Shown: piece after piece, positions 24,959 to 38,980 of the stretch
How positions within the stretch are numbered: the first letter of the stretch is position 1
Layout: each line of letters opens with the position of its first letter
Source: Auanema rhodensis
Taxonomy: Eukaryota > Nematoda > Chromadorea > Rhabditida > Rhabditidae
Assembly: GCA_964057225.1 (NCBI GenBank)
Contig: OZ059900.1
Coordinates: 24,815,638 to 24,879,637 of the forward strand
DNA: 64,000 nucleotides
Direction of reading: 5' to 3'
Translations under genes and position numbers: made by a program
Notes under the pieces: generated by a model
What the model saw: only the letters and a program-made list of their open reading frames with translations
Databases searched by the model: none
What the model was told of the DNA's origin: nothing

Positions 24959-27695
24959 ATTTCCAAAAACTGGTTTTCCAGCATAATAAAATATTTCTCA
25001 TGAGAAATACTGTGTTTTTGTATTTTTCTAGTGTTCAGCATGTAAAATGCTTCATTTTAGTATGTAACACGCTGAAATTCGTTGCATTTGACGACTCATA
25101 TGAACAAAAATCGATTTAATCAATATTAGCTATAAGGGGCGTGCCCTCAGAATATGCTAATTTCCTTAATTTTCTAACCCCTGTTTTTTTGTCGTGAAAG
25201 TGGAACTAGACGTTGTACAAACAATTTTGAGCTAGGTTTCATTGACATTGCATGAGTTTGAACACATGAAATCGTAAGTCAAAACCTTGTTTACAGCGAA
25301 ATTTCCAAAAACTGGTTTTCCAGCATAATAAAATATTTCTCATGAGAAGAACTGTGTTTTTGTATTTTTCTAGTGTTCAGCATGTAAAATGCCTCATTTT
25401 AGTATGTAACACGCTGAAATTCGTTGCATTTGACGACTCATATGAACAAAAATCGATTTAATCAATATTAGCCATAAGGGGCGTGCCCTCAGAATATGCT
25501 AATTTCCTTAATTTTCTAACACCCTGTTTTTTTGTCGTGAAAGAGGAACTGGACGTTGTACAAACAATTTTGAGCTAGGTTTCATTGACATTGCATGAGT
25601 TTGAACACATGAAATCGTAAGTCAAAACCTTGTTTACAGCGAAATTTCCAAAAACTGGTTTTCCAGCATAATAAAATATTTCTCATGAGAAATACTGTGT
25701 TTTTGTATTTTTCTAGTGTTCAGCATGTAAAATGCTTCATTTTAGTATGTAACACGCTGAAATTCGTGGCATTTGACGACTCATATGAACAAAAATCGAT
25801 TTAATCAATATTAGCCATAAGGAGCGTGCCCTCAGAATATGCTAATTTCCTTAATTTTCTAACCCCTGTTTTTTTGTCGTGAAAGTGGAACTAGACGTTG
25901 TACAAACAATTTTGAGCTAGGTTTCATTGACATTGCATGAGTTTGAACACATGAAATCGTAAGTCAAAACCTTGTTTACAGCGAAATTTCCAAAAACTGG
26001 TTTTCCAGCATAATAAAATATTTCTCATGGGAAATACTGTGTTTTTGTATTTTTCTAGTGTTCAGCATGTAAAATACTTCATTTAAGTATGTAACACGCT
26101 GAAATTCGTTGCATTTGACGACTCATATGAACAGAAATCGATTTAATCAATATTAGCCATAAGGGGCGTGCCCTCAGAATATGCTAATTTCCTAAATTTT
26201 CTAACCCCTGTTTTTTTGTCGTGAAAGTGGAACTAGACGTTGTACAAACAATTTTGAGCTAGGTTTCATTGACATTGCATGAGTTTGAACACATGAAATC
26301 GTAAGTCAAAACCTTGTTTACAGCGAAATTTCCAAAAACTGGTTTTCCAGCATAATAAAATATTTCTCATGAGAAATACTGTGTTTTTGTATTTTTCTAG
26401 TGTTCAGCATGTAAAATGCTTCATTTTAGTATGTAACACGCTGAAATTCGTTGCATTTGACGACTCATATGAACAAAAATCGATTTAATCAATATTAGCC
26501 ATAAGGGGCGTGCCCTTAGAATATGCTAATTTCCTTAATTTTTTAACCACTGTTTTTTTGTCGTAAAAGTGGAACTAGACGTTGTACGAACAATTTTGAG
26601 CTAGGTTTCATTGACATTGCATGAGTTTGAACACATGAAATCGTAAGTCAATACCTTGTTTACAGCGAAATTTCCAAAAACTGGTTTTCCAGCATAATAA
26701 AATATTTCTCATGGGAAATACTGTGTTTTTGTATTTTTCTAGTGTTCAGCATGTAAAATGCTTCATTTTAGTATGTAACACGCTGAAATTCGTTGCATTT
26801 GACGACTCATATGAACAAAAATCGATTTAATCAATATTAGCCATAAGGGGCGTGCCCTCAGAATATGCTAATTTCCTTAATTTTCTAACCCCTGTTTTTT
26901 GTCGTGAAAGTGGAACTAGACGTTGTACGAACAATTTTGAGCTAGGTTTCATTGACATTGCATGAGTTTGAACACATGAAATCGTAAGTCAAAACCTTGT
27001 TTACAGCGAAATTTCCAAAAACTGGTTTTCCAGCATAATAAAATATTTCTCATGGGAAATACTGTGTTTTTGTATTTTTCTAGTGTTCAGCATGTAAAAT
27101 GCTTCATTTTAGTATGTAACACGCTGAAATTCGTTGCATTTGACGACTCATATGAACAAAAATCGATTTAATCAATATTAGCCATAAGGGGCGTGCCCTC
27201 AGAATATGCTAATTTCCTTAATTTTCTAACCCCTGTTTTTTGTCGTGAAAGTGGAACTAGACGTTGTACAAACAATTTTGAGCTAGGTTTTATTGACATT
27301 GCATGAGTTTGAACACATGAAATCGTAAGTCAAAACCTTGTTTAGAGCGAAATTTCCAAAAACTGGTTTTCCAGCATAATAAAATATTTCTCATGGGAAA
27401 TACTGTGTTTTTGTATTTTTCTAGTGTTCAGCATGTAAAATGATTCATTTTAGTATGTAACACGCTGAAATTCGTTGCATTTGACGACTCATATGAACAA
27501 AAATCGATTTAATCAATATTAGCCATAAGGGGCGTGCCCTCAGAATATGCTAATTTCCTTAATTTTCTAACCCCTGTTTTTTTGTCGTGAAAGTGGAACT
27601 AGACGTTGTACGAACAATTTTGAGCTAGGTTTCATTGACATTGCATGAGTTTGAACACATGAAATCGTAAGTCAAAACCTTGTTTACAGCGAAAT

Positions 27696-28036
27696 TTCCA
27701 AAAACTGGTTTTCCAGCATAATAAAATATTTCTCATGGGAAATACTGTGTTTTTGTATTTTTCTAGTGTTCAGCATGTAAAATGGTTCATTTTAGTGTAT
27801 GTAACACGCTGAAATTCGTTGCATTTGACGACTCATATGAACAAAAATCGATTTAATCAATATTAGCCATAAGGGGCGTGCCCTCAGAATATGCTAATTT
27901 CCTAAATTTTCTAACCCCTGTTTTTTTGTCGTGAAAGTGGAACTAGACGTTGTACGAACAATTTTGAGCTAGGTTTCATTGACATTGCATGAGTTTGAAC
28001 ACATGAAATCGTATATCAAACCTTGTTTACAGCGAA
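27696..28036 (+). repeat. Hybrid H monomer with loss of one copy
   Basis: The left half is H (TGGTTC with AGTGTATG near 27784). The right half has CCTAAATT, which elsewhere belongs to the next monomer in the series, and leads directly into the ORF variant at 27979. H to ORF is two monomers at 20516-21359 and 23934-24777 but only one here. H markers keep an 11-monomer step (24022 to 27784, 3762 bp) while the ORF start keeps a 10-monomer step (3420 bp), so one monomer was deleted by exchange inside this copy. Confidence 0.75.
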
Positions 28037-28722
28037 ATTTCCAAAAACTGGTTTTCCAGCATAATAAAATATTTCTCATGGGAAATACTGTGTTTTTGTA
28101 TTTTTCTAGTGTTCAGCATGTAAAATGCTTCATTTTAGTATGTAACACGCTGAAATTCGTTGCATTTGACTACTCATATGAACAAAAATCGATTTAATCA
28201 ATATTAGCCATAAGGGGCGTGCCCTCAGAATATGCTAATTTCCTTAATTTTCTAACCCCTGTTTTTTTGTCGTGAAAGTGGAACTAGACGTTGTACAAAC
28301 AATTTTGAGCTAGGTTTCATTGACATTGCATGAGTTTGAACACATGAAATCGTAAGTCAAAACCTTGTTTACAGCGAAATTTCCAAAAACTGGTTTTCCA
28401 GCATAATAAAATATTTCTCATGAGAAATACTGTGTTTTTGTATTTTTCTAGTGTTCAGCATGTAAAATACTTCATTTAAGTATGTAACACGCTGAAATTC
28501 GTTGCATTTGACGACTCATATGAACAAAAATCGATTTAATCAATATTAGCCATAAGGGGCGTGCCCTCAGAATATGCTAATTCCCTTAATTTTCTAACCC
28601 CTGTTTTTTTGTCGTGGAAGTGGAACTAGACGTTGTACGAACAATTTTGAGCTAGGTTTCATTGACATTGCATGAGTTTGAACACATGAAATCGTAAGTC
28701 AAAACCTTATTTACAGCGAAAT

Positions 28723-29404
28723 TTCCAAAAACTGGTTTTCCAGCATAATAAAATATTTCTCATGGGAAATACTTTGTTTTTGTATTTTTCTAGTGTTCAG
28801 CATGTAAAATGCTTCATTTTAGTATGTAACACGCTGAAATTCGTTGCATTTGACGACTCATATGAACAAAAATCGATTTAATCAATATTAGCCATAAGGG
28901 GCGTGCCCTCAGAATATGCTAATTTCCTTAATTTTCTAACCCCTGTTTTTTGTCGTGAAAGTGGAACTAGACGTTGTACAAACAATTTTGAGCTAGGTTT
29001 TATTGACATTGCATGAGTTTGAACACATGAAATCGTAAGTCAAAACCTTATTTACAGCGAAATTTCCAAAAACTGGTTTTCCAGCATAATAAAATATTTC
29101 TCATGGGAAATACTTTGTTTTTGTATTTTTCTAGTGTTCAGCATGTAAAATGCTTCATTTTAGTATGTAACACGCTGAAATTCGTTGCATTTGACGACTC
29201 ATATGAACAAAAATCGATTTAATCAATATTAGCCATAAGGGGCGTGCCCTCAGAATATGCTAATTTCCTTAATTTTCTAACCCCTGTTTTTTGTCGTGAA
29301 AGTGGAACTAGACGTTGTACAAACAATTTTGAGCTAGGTTTTATTGACATTGCATGAGTTTGAACACATGAAATCGTAAGTCAAAACCTTGTTTACAGCG
29401 AAAT
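28723..29404 (+). repeat. Tandemly doubled K monomer
   Basis: Two consecutive 341-bp K monomers (28723-29063 and 29064-29404). Each has CTTATTTACAG just before it, ACTTTG in place of ACTGTG, a six-T tract, GTACAAAC and GGTTTTATTG. I saw no difference between them. Elsewhere K is single (for example 22910, 33848, 39666, 41377, 53357, 56434), so this is a local one-monomer duplication. Confidence 0.8.
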
Positions 29405-32400
29405 TTCCAAAAACTGGTTTTCCAGCATAATAAAATATTTCTCATGAGAAATACTGTGTTTTTGTATTTTTCTAGTGTTCAGCATGTAAAATGATTCATT
29501 TTAGTATGTAACACGCTGAAATTCGTGGCATTTGACGACTCATATGAACAAAAATCGATTTAATCAATAATAGCCATAAGGAGCGTGCCCTCAGAATATG
29601 CTAATTTCCTTAATTTTCTAACCCCTGTTTTTTTGTCGTAAAAGTGGAACTAGACGTTGTACGAACAATTTTGAGCTAGGTTTCATTGACATTGCATGAG
29701 TTTGAACACATGAAATCGTAAGTCAAAACCTTGTTTACAGCGAAATTTCCAAAAACTGGTTTTCCAGCATAATAAAATATTTCTCATGGGAAATACTGTG
29801 TTTTTGTATTTTTCTAGTGTTCAGCATGTAAAATGCTTCATTTTAGTATGTAACACGCTGAAATTCGTTGCATTTGACGACTCATATGAACAAAAATCGA
29901 TTTAATCAATATTAGCCATAAGGGGCGTGCCCTCAGAATATGCTAATTTCCTAAATTTTCTAACCCCTGTTTTTTTGTCGTGAAAGTGGAACTAGACGTT
30001 GTACGAACAATTTTGAGCTAGGTTTCATTGACATTGCATGAGTTTGAACACATGAAATCGTATATCAAACCTTGTTTACAGCGAAATTTCCAAAAACTGG
30101 TTTTCCAGCATAATAAAATATTTCTCATGGGAAATACTGTGTTTTTGTATTTTTCTAGTGTTCAGCATGTAAAATGCTTCATTTTAGTATGTAACACGCT
30201 GAAATTCGTTGCATTTGACTACTCATATGAACAAAAATCGATTTAATCAATATTAGCCATAAGGGGCGTGCCCTCAGAATATGCTAATTTCCTTAATTTT
30301 CTAACCCCTGTTTTTTTGTCGTGAAAGTGGAACTAGACGTTGTACAAACAATTTTGAGCTAGGTTTCATTGACATTGCATGAGTTTGAACACATGAAATC
30401 GTAAGTCAAAACCTTGTTTACAGCGAAATTTCCAAAAACTGGTTTTCCAGCATAATAAAATATTTCTCATGAGAAATACTGTGTTTTTGTATTTTTCTAG
30501 TGTTCAGCATGTAAAATACTTCATTTAAGTATGTAACACGCTGAAATTCGTTGCATTTGACGACTCATATGAACAAAAATCGATTTAATCAATATTAGCC
30601 ATAAGGGGCGTGCCCTCAGAATATGCTAATTCCCTTAATTTTCTAACCCCTGTTTTTTTGTCGTGGAAGTGGAACTAGACGTTGTACGAACAATTTTGAG
30701 CTAGGTTTCATTGACATTGCATGAGTTTGAACACATGAAATCGTAAGTCAAAACCTTATTTACAGCGAAATTTCCAAAAACTGGTTTTCCAGCATAATAA
30801 AATATTTCTCATGGGAAATACTTTGTTTTTGTATTTTTCTAGTGTTCAGCATGTAAAATGCTTCATTTTAGTATGTAACACGCTGAAATTCGTTGCATTT
30901 GACGACTCATATGAACAAAAATCGATTTAATCAATATTAGCCATAAGGGGCGTGCCCTCAGAATATTCTAATTTCCTTAATTTTCTAACCCCTGTTTTTT
31001 GTCGTGAAAGTGGAACTAGACGTTGTACAAACAATTTTGAGCTAGGTTTTATTGACATTGCATGAGTTTGAACACATGAAATCGTAAGTCAAAACCTTGT
31101 TTACAGCGAAATTTCCAAAAACTGGTTTTCCAGCATAATAAAATATTTCTCATGAGAAGAACTGTGTTTTTGTATTTTTCTAGTGTTCAGCATGTAAAAT
31201 GCCTCATTTTAGTATGTAACACGCTGAAATTCGTTGCATTTGACGACTCATATGAACAAAAATCGATTTAATCAATATTAGCCATAAGGGGCGTGCCCTC
31301 AGAATATGCTAATTTCCTTAATTTTCTAACCCCTGTTTTTTTGTCGTGAAAGTGGAACTAGACGTTGTACAAACAATTTTGAGCTAGGTTTCATTGACAA
31401 TGCATGAGTTTGAACACATGAAATCGTAAGTCAAAACCTTGTTTACAGCGAAATTTCCAAAAACTGGTTTTCCAGCATAATAAAATATTTCTCATGAGAA
31501 ATACTGTGTTTTTGTATTTTTCTAGTGTTCAGCATGTAAAATGATTCATTTTAGTATGTAACACGCTGAAATTCGTGGCATTTGACGACTCATATGAACA
31601 AAAATCGATTTAATCAATAATAGCCATAAGGAGCGTGCCCTCAGAATATGCTAATTTCCTTAATTTTCTAACCCCTGTTTTTTTGTCGTGAAAGTGGAAC
31701 TAGACGTTGTACAAACAATTTTGAGCTAGGTTTCATTGACATTGCATGAGTTTGAACACATGAAATCGTAAGTCAAAACCTTGTTTACAGCGAAATTTCC
31801 AAAAACTGGTTTTCCAGCATAATAAAATATTTCTCATGGGAAAAACTGTGTTTTTGTATTTTTCTAGTGTTCAGCATGTAAAATGCTTCATTTTAGTATG
31901 TAACACGCTGAAATTCGTTGCATTTGACTACTCATATGAACAAAAATCGATTTAATCAATATTAGCCATAAGGGGCGTGCCCTCAGAATATGCTAATTTC
32001 CTTAATTTTCTAACCCCTGTTTTTTTGTCGTGAAAGTGGAACTAGACGTTGTACAAACAATTTTGAGCTAGGTTTCATTGACATTGCATGAGTTTGAACA
32101 CATGAAATCGTAAGTCAAAACCTTGTTTACAGCGAAATTTCCAAAAACTGGTTTTCCAGCATAATAAAATATTTCTCATGGGAAATACTGTGTTTTTGTA
32201 TTTTTCTAGTGTTCAGCATGTAAAATACTTCATTTAAGTATGTAACACGCTGAAATTCGTTGCATTTGACGACTCATATGAACAAAAATCGATTTAATCA
32301 ATATTAGCCATAAGGAGCGTGCCCTCAGAATATGCTAATTTCCTTAATTTTCTAACCCCTGTTTTTTTGTCGTGAAAGTGGAACTAGACGTTGTACAAAC

Positions 32401-33664
32401 AATTTTGAGCTAGGTTTCATTGACATTGCATGAGTTTGAACACATGAAATCGTAAGTCAAAACCTTGTTTACAGCGAAATTTCCAAAAACTGGTTTTCCA
32501 GCATAATAAAATATTTCTCATGAGAAATACTGTGTTTTTGTATTTTTCTAGTGTTCAGCATGTAAAATACTTCATTTTAGTATGTAACACGCTGAAATTC
32601 GTTGCATTTGACGACTCATATGAACAAAAATCGATTTAATCAATATTAGCCATAAGGGGCGTGCCCTCAGAATATGCTAATTTCCTAAATTTTCTAACCC
32701 CTGTTTTTTTGTCGTGAAAGTGGAACTAGACGTTGTACGAACAATTTTGAGCTAGGTTTCATTGACATTGCAAGAGTTTGAACACATGAAATCGTAAGTC
32801 AAAACCTTGTTTACAGCGAAATTTCCAAAAACTGGTTTTCCAGCATAATAAAATATTTCTCATGGGAAAAACTGTGTTTTTGTATTTTTTTAGTGTTCAG
32901 CATGTAAAATGCTTCATTTTAGTATGTAACACGCTGAAATTCGTTGCATTTGACGACTCATATGAACAAAAATCGATTTAATCAATATTAGCCATAAGGG
33001 GCGTGCCCTCAGAATATGCTAATTTCCTTAATATTCTAACCCCTGTTTTTTTGTCGTGAAAGTGGAACTAGACGTTGTACAAACAATTTTGAGCTAGGTT
33101 TCATTGACATTGCATGAGTTTGAACATATGAAATCGTAAGTCAAAACCTTGTTTACAGCGAAATTTCCAAAAACTGGTTTTCCAGCATAATAAAATATTT
33201 CTCATGGGAAATACTGTGTTTTTGTATTTTTTTAGTGTTCAGCATGTAAAATGCTTCATTTTAGTATGTAACACGCTGAAATTCGTTGCATTTGACGACT
33301 CATATGAACAAAAATCGATTTAATCAATATTAGCCATAAGGGGCGTGCCCTCAGAATATGCTAATTTCCTTAATTTTCTAACCCCTGTTTTTTGTCGTGA
33401 AAGTGGAACTAGACGTTGTAGGAACAATTTTGAGCTAGGTTTCATTGACATTGCATGAGTTTGAACACATGAAATCGTAAGTCAAAACCTTGTTTACAGC
33501 GAAATTTCCAAAAACTGGTTTTCCAGCATAATAAAATATTTCTCTTGGGAAATACTGTGTTTTTGTATTTTTCTAGTGTTCAGCATGTAAAATACTTCAT
33601 TTAAGTATGTAACACGCTGAAATTCGTTGCATTTGACGACTCATATGAACAAAAATCGATTTAA

Positions 33665-36600
33665 TCAATATTAGCCATAAGGGGCGTGCCCTCAGAATAT
33701 GCTAATTCCCTTAATTTTCTAACCCCTGTTTTTTTGTCGTGGAAGTGGAACTAGACGTTGTACGAACAATTTTGAGCTAGGTTTCATTGACATTGCATGA
33801 GTTTGAACACATGAAATCGTAAGTCAAAACCTTATTTACAGCGAAATTTCCAAAAACTGGTTTTCCAGCATAATAAAATATTTCTCATGGGAAATACTTT
33901 GTTTTTGTATTTTTCTAGTGTTCAGCATGTAAAATGCTTCATTTTAGTATGTAACACGCTGAAATTCGTTGCATTTGACGACTCATATGAACAAAAATCG
34001 ATTTAATCAATATTAGCCATAAGGGGCGTGCCCTCAGAATATGCTAATTTCCTTAATTTTTTAACCACTGTTTTTTTGTCGTGAAAGTGGAACTAGACGT
34101 TGTACGAACAATTTTGAGCTAGGTTTCATTGACATTGCATGAGTTTGAACACATGAAATCGTAAGTCAAAACCTTGTTTACAGCGAAATTTCCAAAAACT
34201 GGTTTTCCAGCATAAAAAAATATTTCTCATGGGAAATACTGTGTTTTTGTATTTTTCTAGTGTTCAGCATGTAAAATGCTTCATTTTAGTATGTAACACG
34301 CTGAAATTCGTTGCATTTGACGACTCATATGAACAAAAATCGATTTAATCAATATTAGCCATAAGGGGCGTGCCCTCAGAATATGCTAATTTCCTTAATT
34401 TTCTAACCCCTTTTTTTTTGTCGTGAAAGTGGAACTAGACGTTGTACAAACAATTTTGAGCTAGGTTTTATTGACATTGCATGAGTTTGAACACATGAAA
34501 TCGTAAGTCAAAACCTTGTTTAGAGCGAAATTTCCAAAAACTGGTTTTCCAGCATAATAAAATATTTCTCATGGGAAATACTGTGTTTTTGTATTTTTCT
34601 AGTGTTCAGCATGTAAAATGATTCATTTTAGTATGTAACACGCTGAAATTCGTTGCATTTGACGACTCATATGAACAAAAATCGATTTAATCAATATTAG
34701 CCATAAGGGGCGTGCCCTCAGAATATGCTAATTTCCTTAATTTTCTAACCCCTGTTTTTTTGTCGTGAAAGTGGAACTAGACGTTGTACGAACAATTTTG
34801 AGCTAGGTTTCATTGACATTGCATGAGTTTGAACACATGAAATCGTAAGTCAAAACCTTGTTTACAGCGAAATTTCCAAAAACTGGTTTTCCAGCATAAT
34901 AAAATATTTCTCATGGGAAATACTGTGTTTTTGTATTTTTCTAGTGTTCAGCATGTAAAATGGTTCATTTTAGTGTATGTAACACGCTGAAATTCGTTGC
35001 ATTTGACGACTCATATGAACAAAAATCGATTTAATCAATATTAGCCATAAGGGGCGTGCCCTCAGAATATGCTAATTTCCTTAATTTTCTAACCCCTGTT
35101 TTTTTGTCGTGAAAGTGGAACTAGACGTTGTACGAACAATTTTGAGCTAGGTTTCATTGACATTGCATGAGTTTGAACACATGAAATCGTAAGTCAAAAC
35201 CTTGTTTACAGCGAAATTTCCAAAAACTGGTTTTCCAGCATAATAAAATATTTCTCATGGGAAATACTGTGTTTTTGTATTTTTCTAGTGTTCAGCATGT
35301 AAAATACTTCATTTAAGTATGTAACACGCTGAAATTCGTTGCATTTGACGACTCATATGAACAAAAATCGATTTAATCAATATTAGCCATAAGGGGCGTG
35401 CCCTCAGAATATGCTAATTTCCTAAATTTTCTAACCCCTGTTTTTTTGTCGTGAAAGTGGAACTAGACGTTGTACGAACAATTTTGAGCTAGGTTTCATT
35501 GACATTGCATGAGTTTGAACACATGAAATCGTATATCAAACCTTGTTTACAGCGAAATTTCCAAAAACTGGTTTTCCAGCATAATAAAATATTTCTCATG
35601 GGAAATACTGTGTTTTTGTATTTTTCTAGTGTTCAGCATGTAAAATGCTTCATTTTAGTATGTAACACGCTGAAATTCGTTGCATTTGACTACTCATATG
35701 AACAAAAATCGATTTAATCAATATTAGCCATAAGGGGCGTGCCCTCAGAATATGCTAATTTCCTTAATTTTCTAACCCCTGTTTTTTTGTCGTGAAAGTG
35801 GAACTAGACGTTGTACAAACAATTTTGAGCTAGGTTTCATTGACATTGCATGAGTTTGAACACATGAAATCGTAAGTCAAAACCTTGTTTACAGCGAAAT
35901 TTCCAAAAACTGGTTTTCCAGCATAATAAAATATTTCTCATGAGAAAAACTGTGTTTTTGTATTTTTCTAGTGTTCAGCATGTAAAATGCTTCATTTTAG
36001 TATGTAACACGCTGAAATTCGTTGCATTTGACGACTCATATGAACAAAAATCGATTTAATCAATATTAGCCATAAGGGGCGTGCCCTCAGAATATGCTAA
36101 TTTCCTTAATTTTCTAACCCCTGTTTTTTTTGTCGTGAAAGTGGAACTAGACGTTGTACAAACAATTTTGAGCTAGGTTTCATTGACATTGCATGAGTTT
36201 GAACACATGAAATCGTAAGTCAAAACCTTGTTTACAGCGAAATTTCCAAAAACTGGTTTTCCAGCATAATAAAATATTTCTCATGAGAAATACTGTGTTT
36301 TTGTATTTTTCTAGTGTTCAGCATGTAAAATGCCTCATTTTAGTATGTAACACGCTGAAATTCGTTGCATTTGACTACTCATATGAACAAAAATCGATTT
36401 AATCAATATTAGCCATAAGGGGCGTGCCCTCAGAATATGCTAATTTCCTTAATTTTCTAACCCCTGTTTTTTTGTCGTGAAAGTGGAACTAGACGTTGTA
36501 CAAACAATTTTGAGCTAGGTTTCATTGACATTGCATGAGTTTGAACACATGAAATCGTAAGTCAAAACCTTGTTTACAGCGAAATTTCCAAAAACTGGTT

Positions 36601-36880
36601 TTCCAGCATAATAAAATATTTCTCATGAGAAAAACTGTGTTTTTGTATTTTTCTAGTGTTCAGCATGTAAAATGCTTCATTTTAGTATGTAACACGCTGA
36701 AATTCGTTGCATTTGACGACTCATATGAACAAAAATCGATTTAATCAATATTAGCCATAAAGGGCGTGCCCTCAGAATATGCTAATTTCCTTAATTTTCT
36801 AACCCTTGTTTTTTTGTCGTGAAAGTGGAACTAGACGTTGTACGAACAATTTTGAGCTAGGTTTCATTGACATTGCATGA
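33665..36880 (+). repeat. Segment repeated at +7529 bp (copy 1)
   Basis: The order K, TTAACCACTG-bearing monomers, TGATTC, H, CATTTAA, ORF variant, GAGAAAAAC, TGCCTC/GACTACTC recurs at about 41195-44410. Specific pairs are all exactly 7529 bp apart (22 x 342 plus 5): TGATTC at 34621/42150, TGGTTC at 34962/42491, ORF start at 35499/43028, GCCTC at 36332/43861. The outer limits are approximate because neighbouring monomers are also similar. Confidence 0.8.
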
Positions 36881-38980
36881 GTTTGAACACATGAAATCGT
36901 AAGTCAAAACCTTGTTTACAGCGAAATTTCCAAAAACTGGTTTTCCAGCATAATAAAATATTTCTCATGGGAAATACTGTGTTTTTGTATTTTTCTAGTG
37001 TTCAGCATGTAAAATGCTTCATTTTAGTATGTAACATGCTGAAATTCGTTGCATTTGACGACTCATATGAACAAAAATCGATTTAATCAATATTAGCCAT
37101 AAGGGGCGTGCCCTCAGAATATGCTAATTTCCTTAATTTTCTAACCCCTGTTTTTTTGTCGTGAAAGTGGAACTAGACGTTGTACGAACAATTTTGAGCT
37201 AGGTTTCATTGACATTGCATGAGTTTGAACACATGAAATCGTAAGTCAAAACCTTGTTTACAGCGAAATTTCCAAAAACTGGTTTTCCAGCATAATAAAA
37301 TATTTCTCATGGGAAATACTGTGTTTTTGTATTTTTCTAGTGTTCAGCATGTAAAATGCTTCATTTTAGTATGTAACACGCTGAAATTCGTTGCATTTGA
37401 CGACTCATATGAACAAAAATCGATTTAATCAATATTAGCCATAAGGGGCGTGCCCTCAGAATATGCTAATTTCCTTAATTTTCTAACCCCTGTTTTTTTG
37501 TCGTGAAAGTGGAACTAGACGTTGTACGAACAATTTTGAGCTAGGTTTCATTGACATTGCATGAGTTTGAACACATGAAATCGTAAGTCAAAACCTTGTT
37601 TACAGCGAAATTTCCAAAAACTGGTTTTCCAGCATAATAAAATATTTCTCATGGGAAATACTGTGTTTTTGTATTTTTCTAGTGTTCAGCATGTAAAATA
37701 CTTCATTTAAGTATGTAACACGCTGAAATTCGTTGCATTTGACGACTCATATGAACAAAAATCGATTTAATCAATATTAGCCATAAGGGGCGTGCCCTCA
37801 GAATATGCTAATTTCCTAAATTTTCTAACCCCTGTTTTTTTGTCGTGAAAGTGGAACTAGACGTTGTACGAACAATTTTGAGCTAGGTTTCATTGACATT
37901 GCATGAGTTTGAACACATGAAATCGTATATCAAACCTTGTTTACAGCGAAATTTCCAAAAACTGGTTTTCCAGCATAATAAAATATTTCTCATGGGAAAT
38001 ACTGTGTTTTTGTATTTTTCTAGTGTTCAGCATGTAAAATGCTTCATTTTAGTATGTAACACGCTGAAATTCGTTGCATTTGACTACTCATATGAACAAA
38101 AATCGATTTAATCAATATTAGCCATAAGGGGCGTGCCCTCAGAATATGCTAATTTCCTTAATTTTCTAACCCCTGTTTTTTTTGTCGTGAAAGTGGAACT
38201 AGACGTTGTACAAACAATTTTGAGCTAGGTTTCATTGACATTGCATGAGTTTGAACACATGAAATCGTAAGTCAAAACCTTGTTTACAGCGAAATTTCCA
38301 AAAACTGGTTTTCCAGCATAATAAAATATTTCTCATGAGAAATACTGTGTTTTTGTATTTTTCTAGTGTTCAGCATGTAAAATGCCTCATTTTAGTATGT
38401 AACACGCTGAAATTCGTTGCATTTGACGACTCATATGAACAAAAATCGATTTAATCAATATTAGCCATAAGGGGCGTGCCCTCAGAATATGCTAATTTCC
38501 TTAATTTTCTAACACTCTGTTTTTTTGTCGTGAAAGAGGAACTAGACGTTGTACAAACAATTTTGAGCTAGGTTTCATTGACATTGCATGAGTTTGAACA
38601 CATGAAATCGTAAGTCAAAACCTTGTTTACAGCGAAATTTCCAAAAACTGGTTTTCCAGCATAATAAAATATTTCTCATGAGAAATACTGTGTTTTTGTA
38701 TTTTTCTAGTGTTCAGCATGTAAAATGCTTCATTTTAGTATGTAACACGCTGAAATTCGTGGCATTTGACGACTCATATGAACAAAAATCGATTTAATCA
38801 ATATTAGCCATAAGGAGCGTGCCCTCAGAATATGCTAATTTCCTTAATTTTCTAACCCCTGTTTTTTTGTCGTGAAAGTGGAACTAGACGTTGTACAAAC
38901 AATTTTGAGCTAGGTTTCATTGACATTGCATGAGTTTGAACACATGAAATCGTAAGTCAAAACCTTGTTTACAGCGAAAT

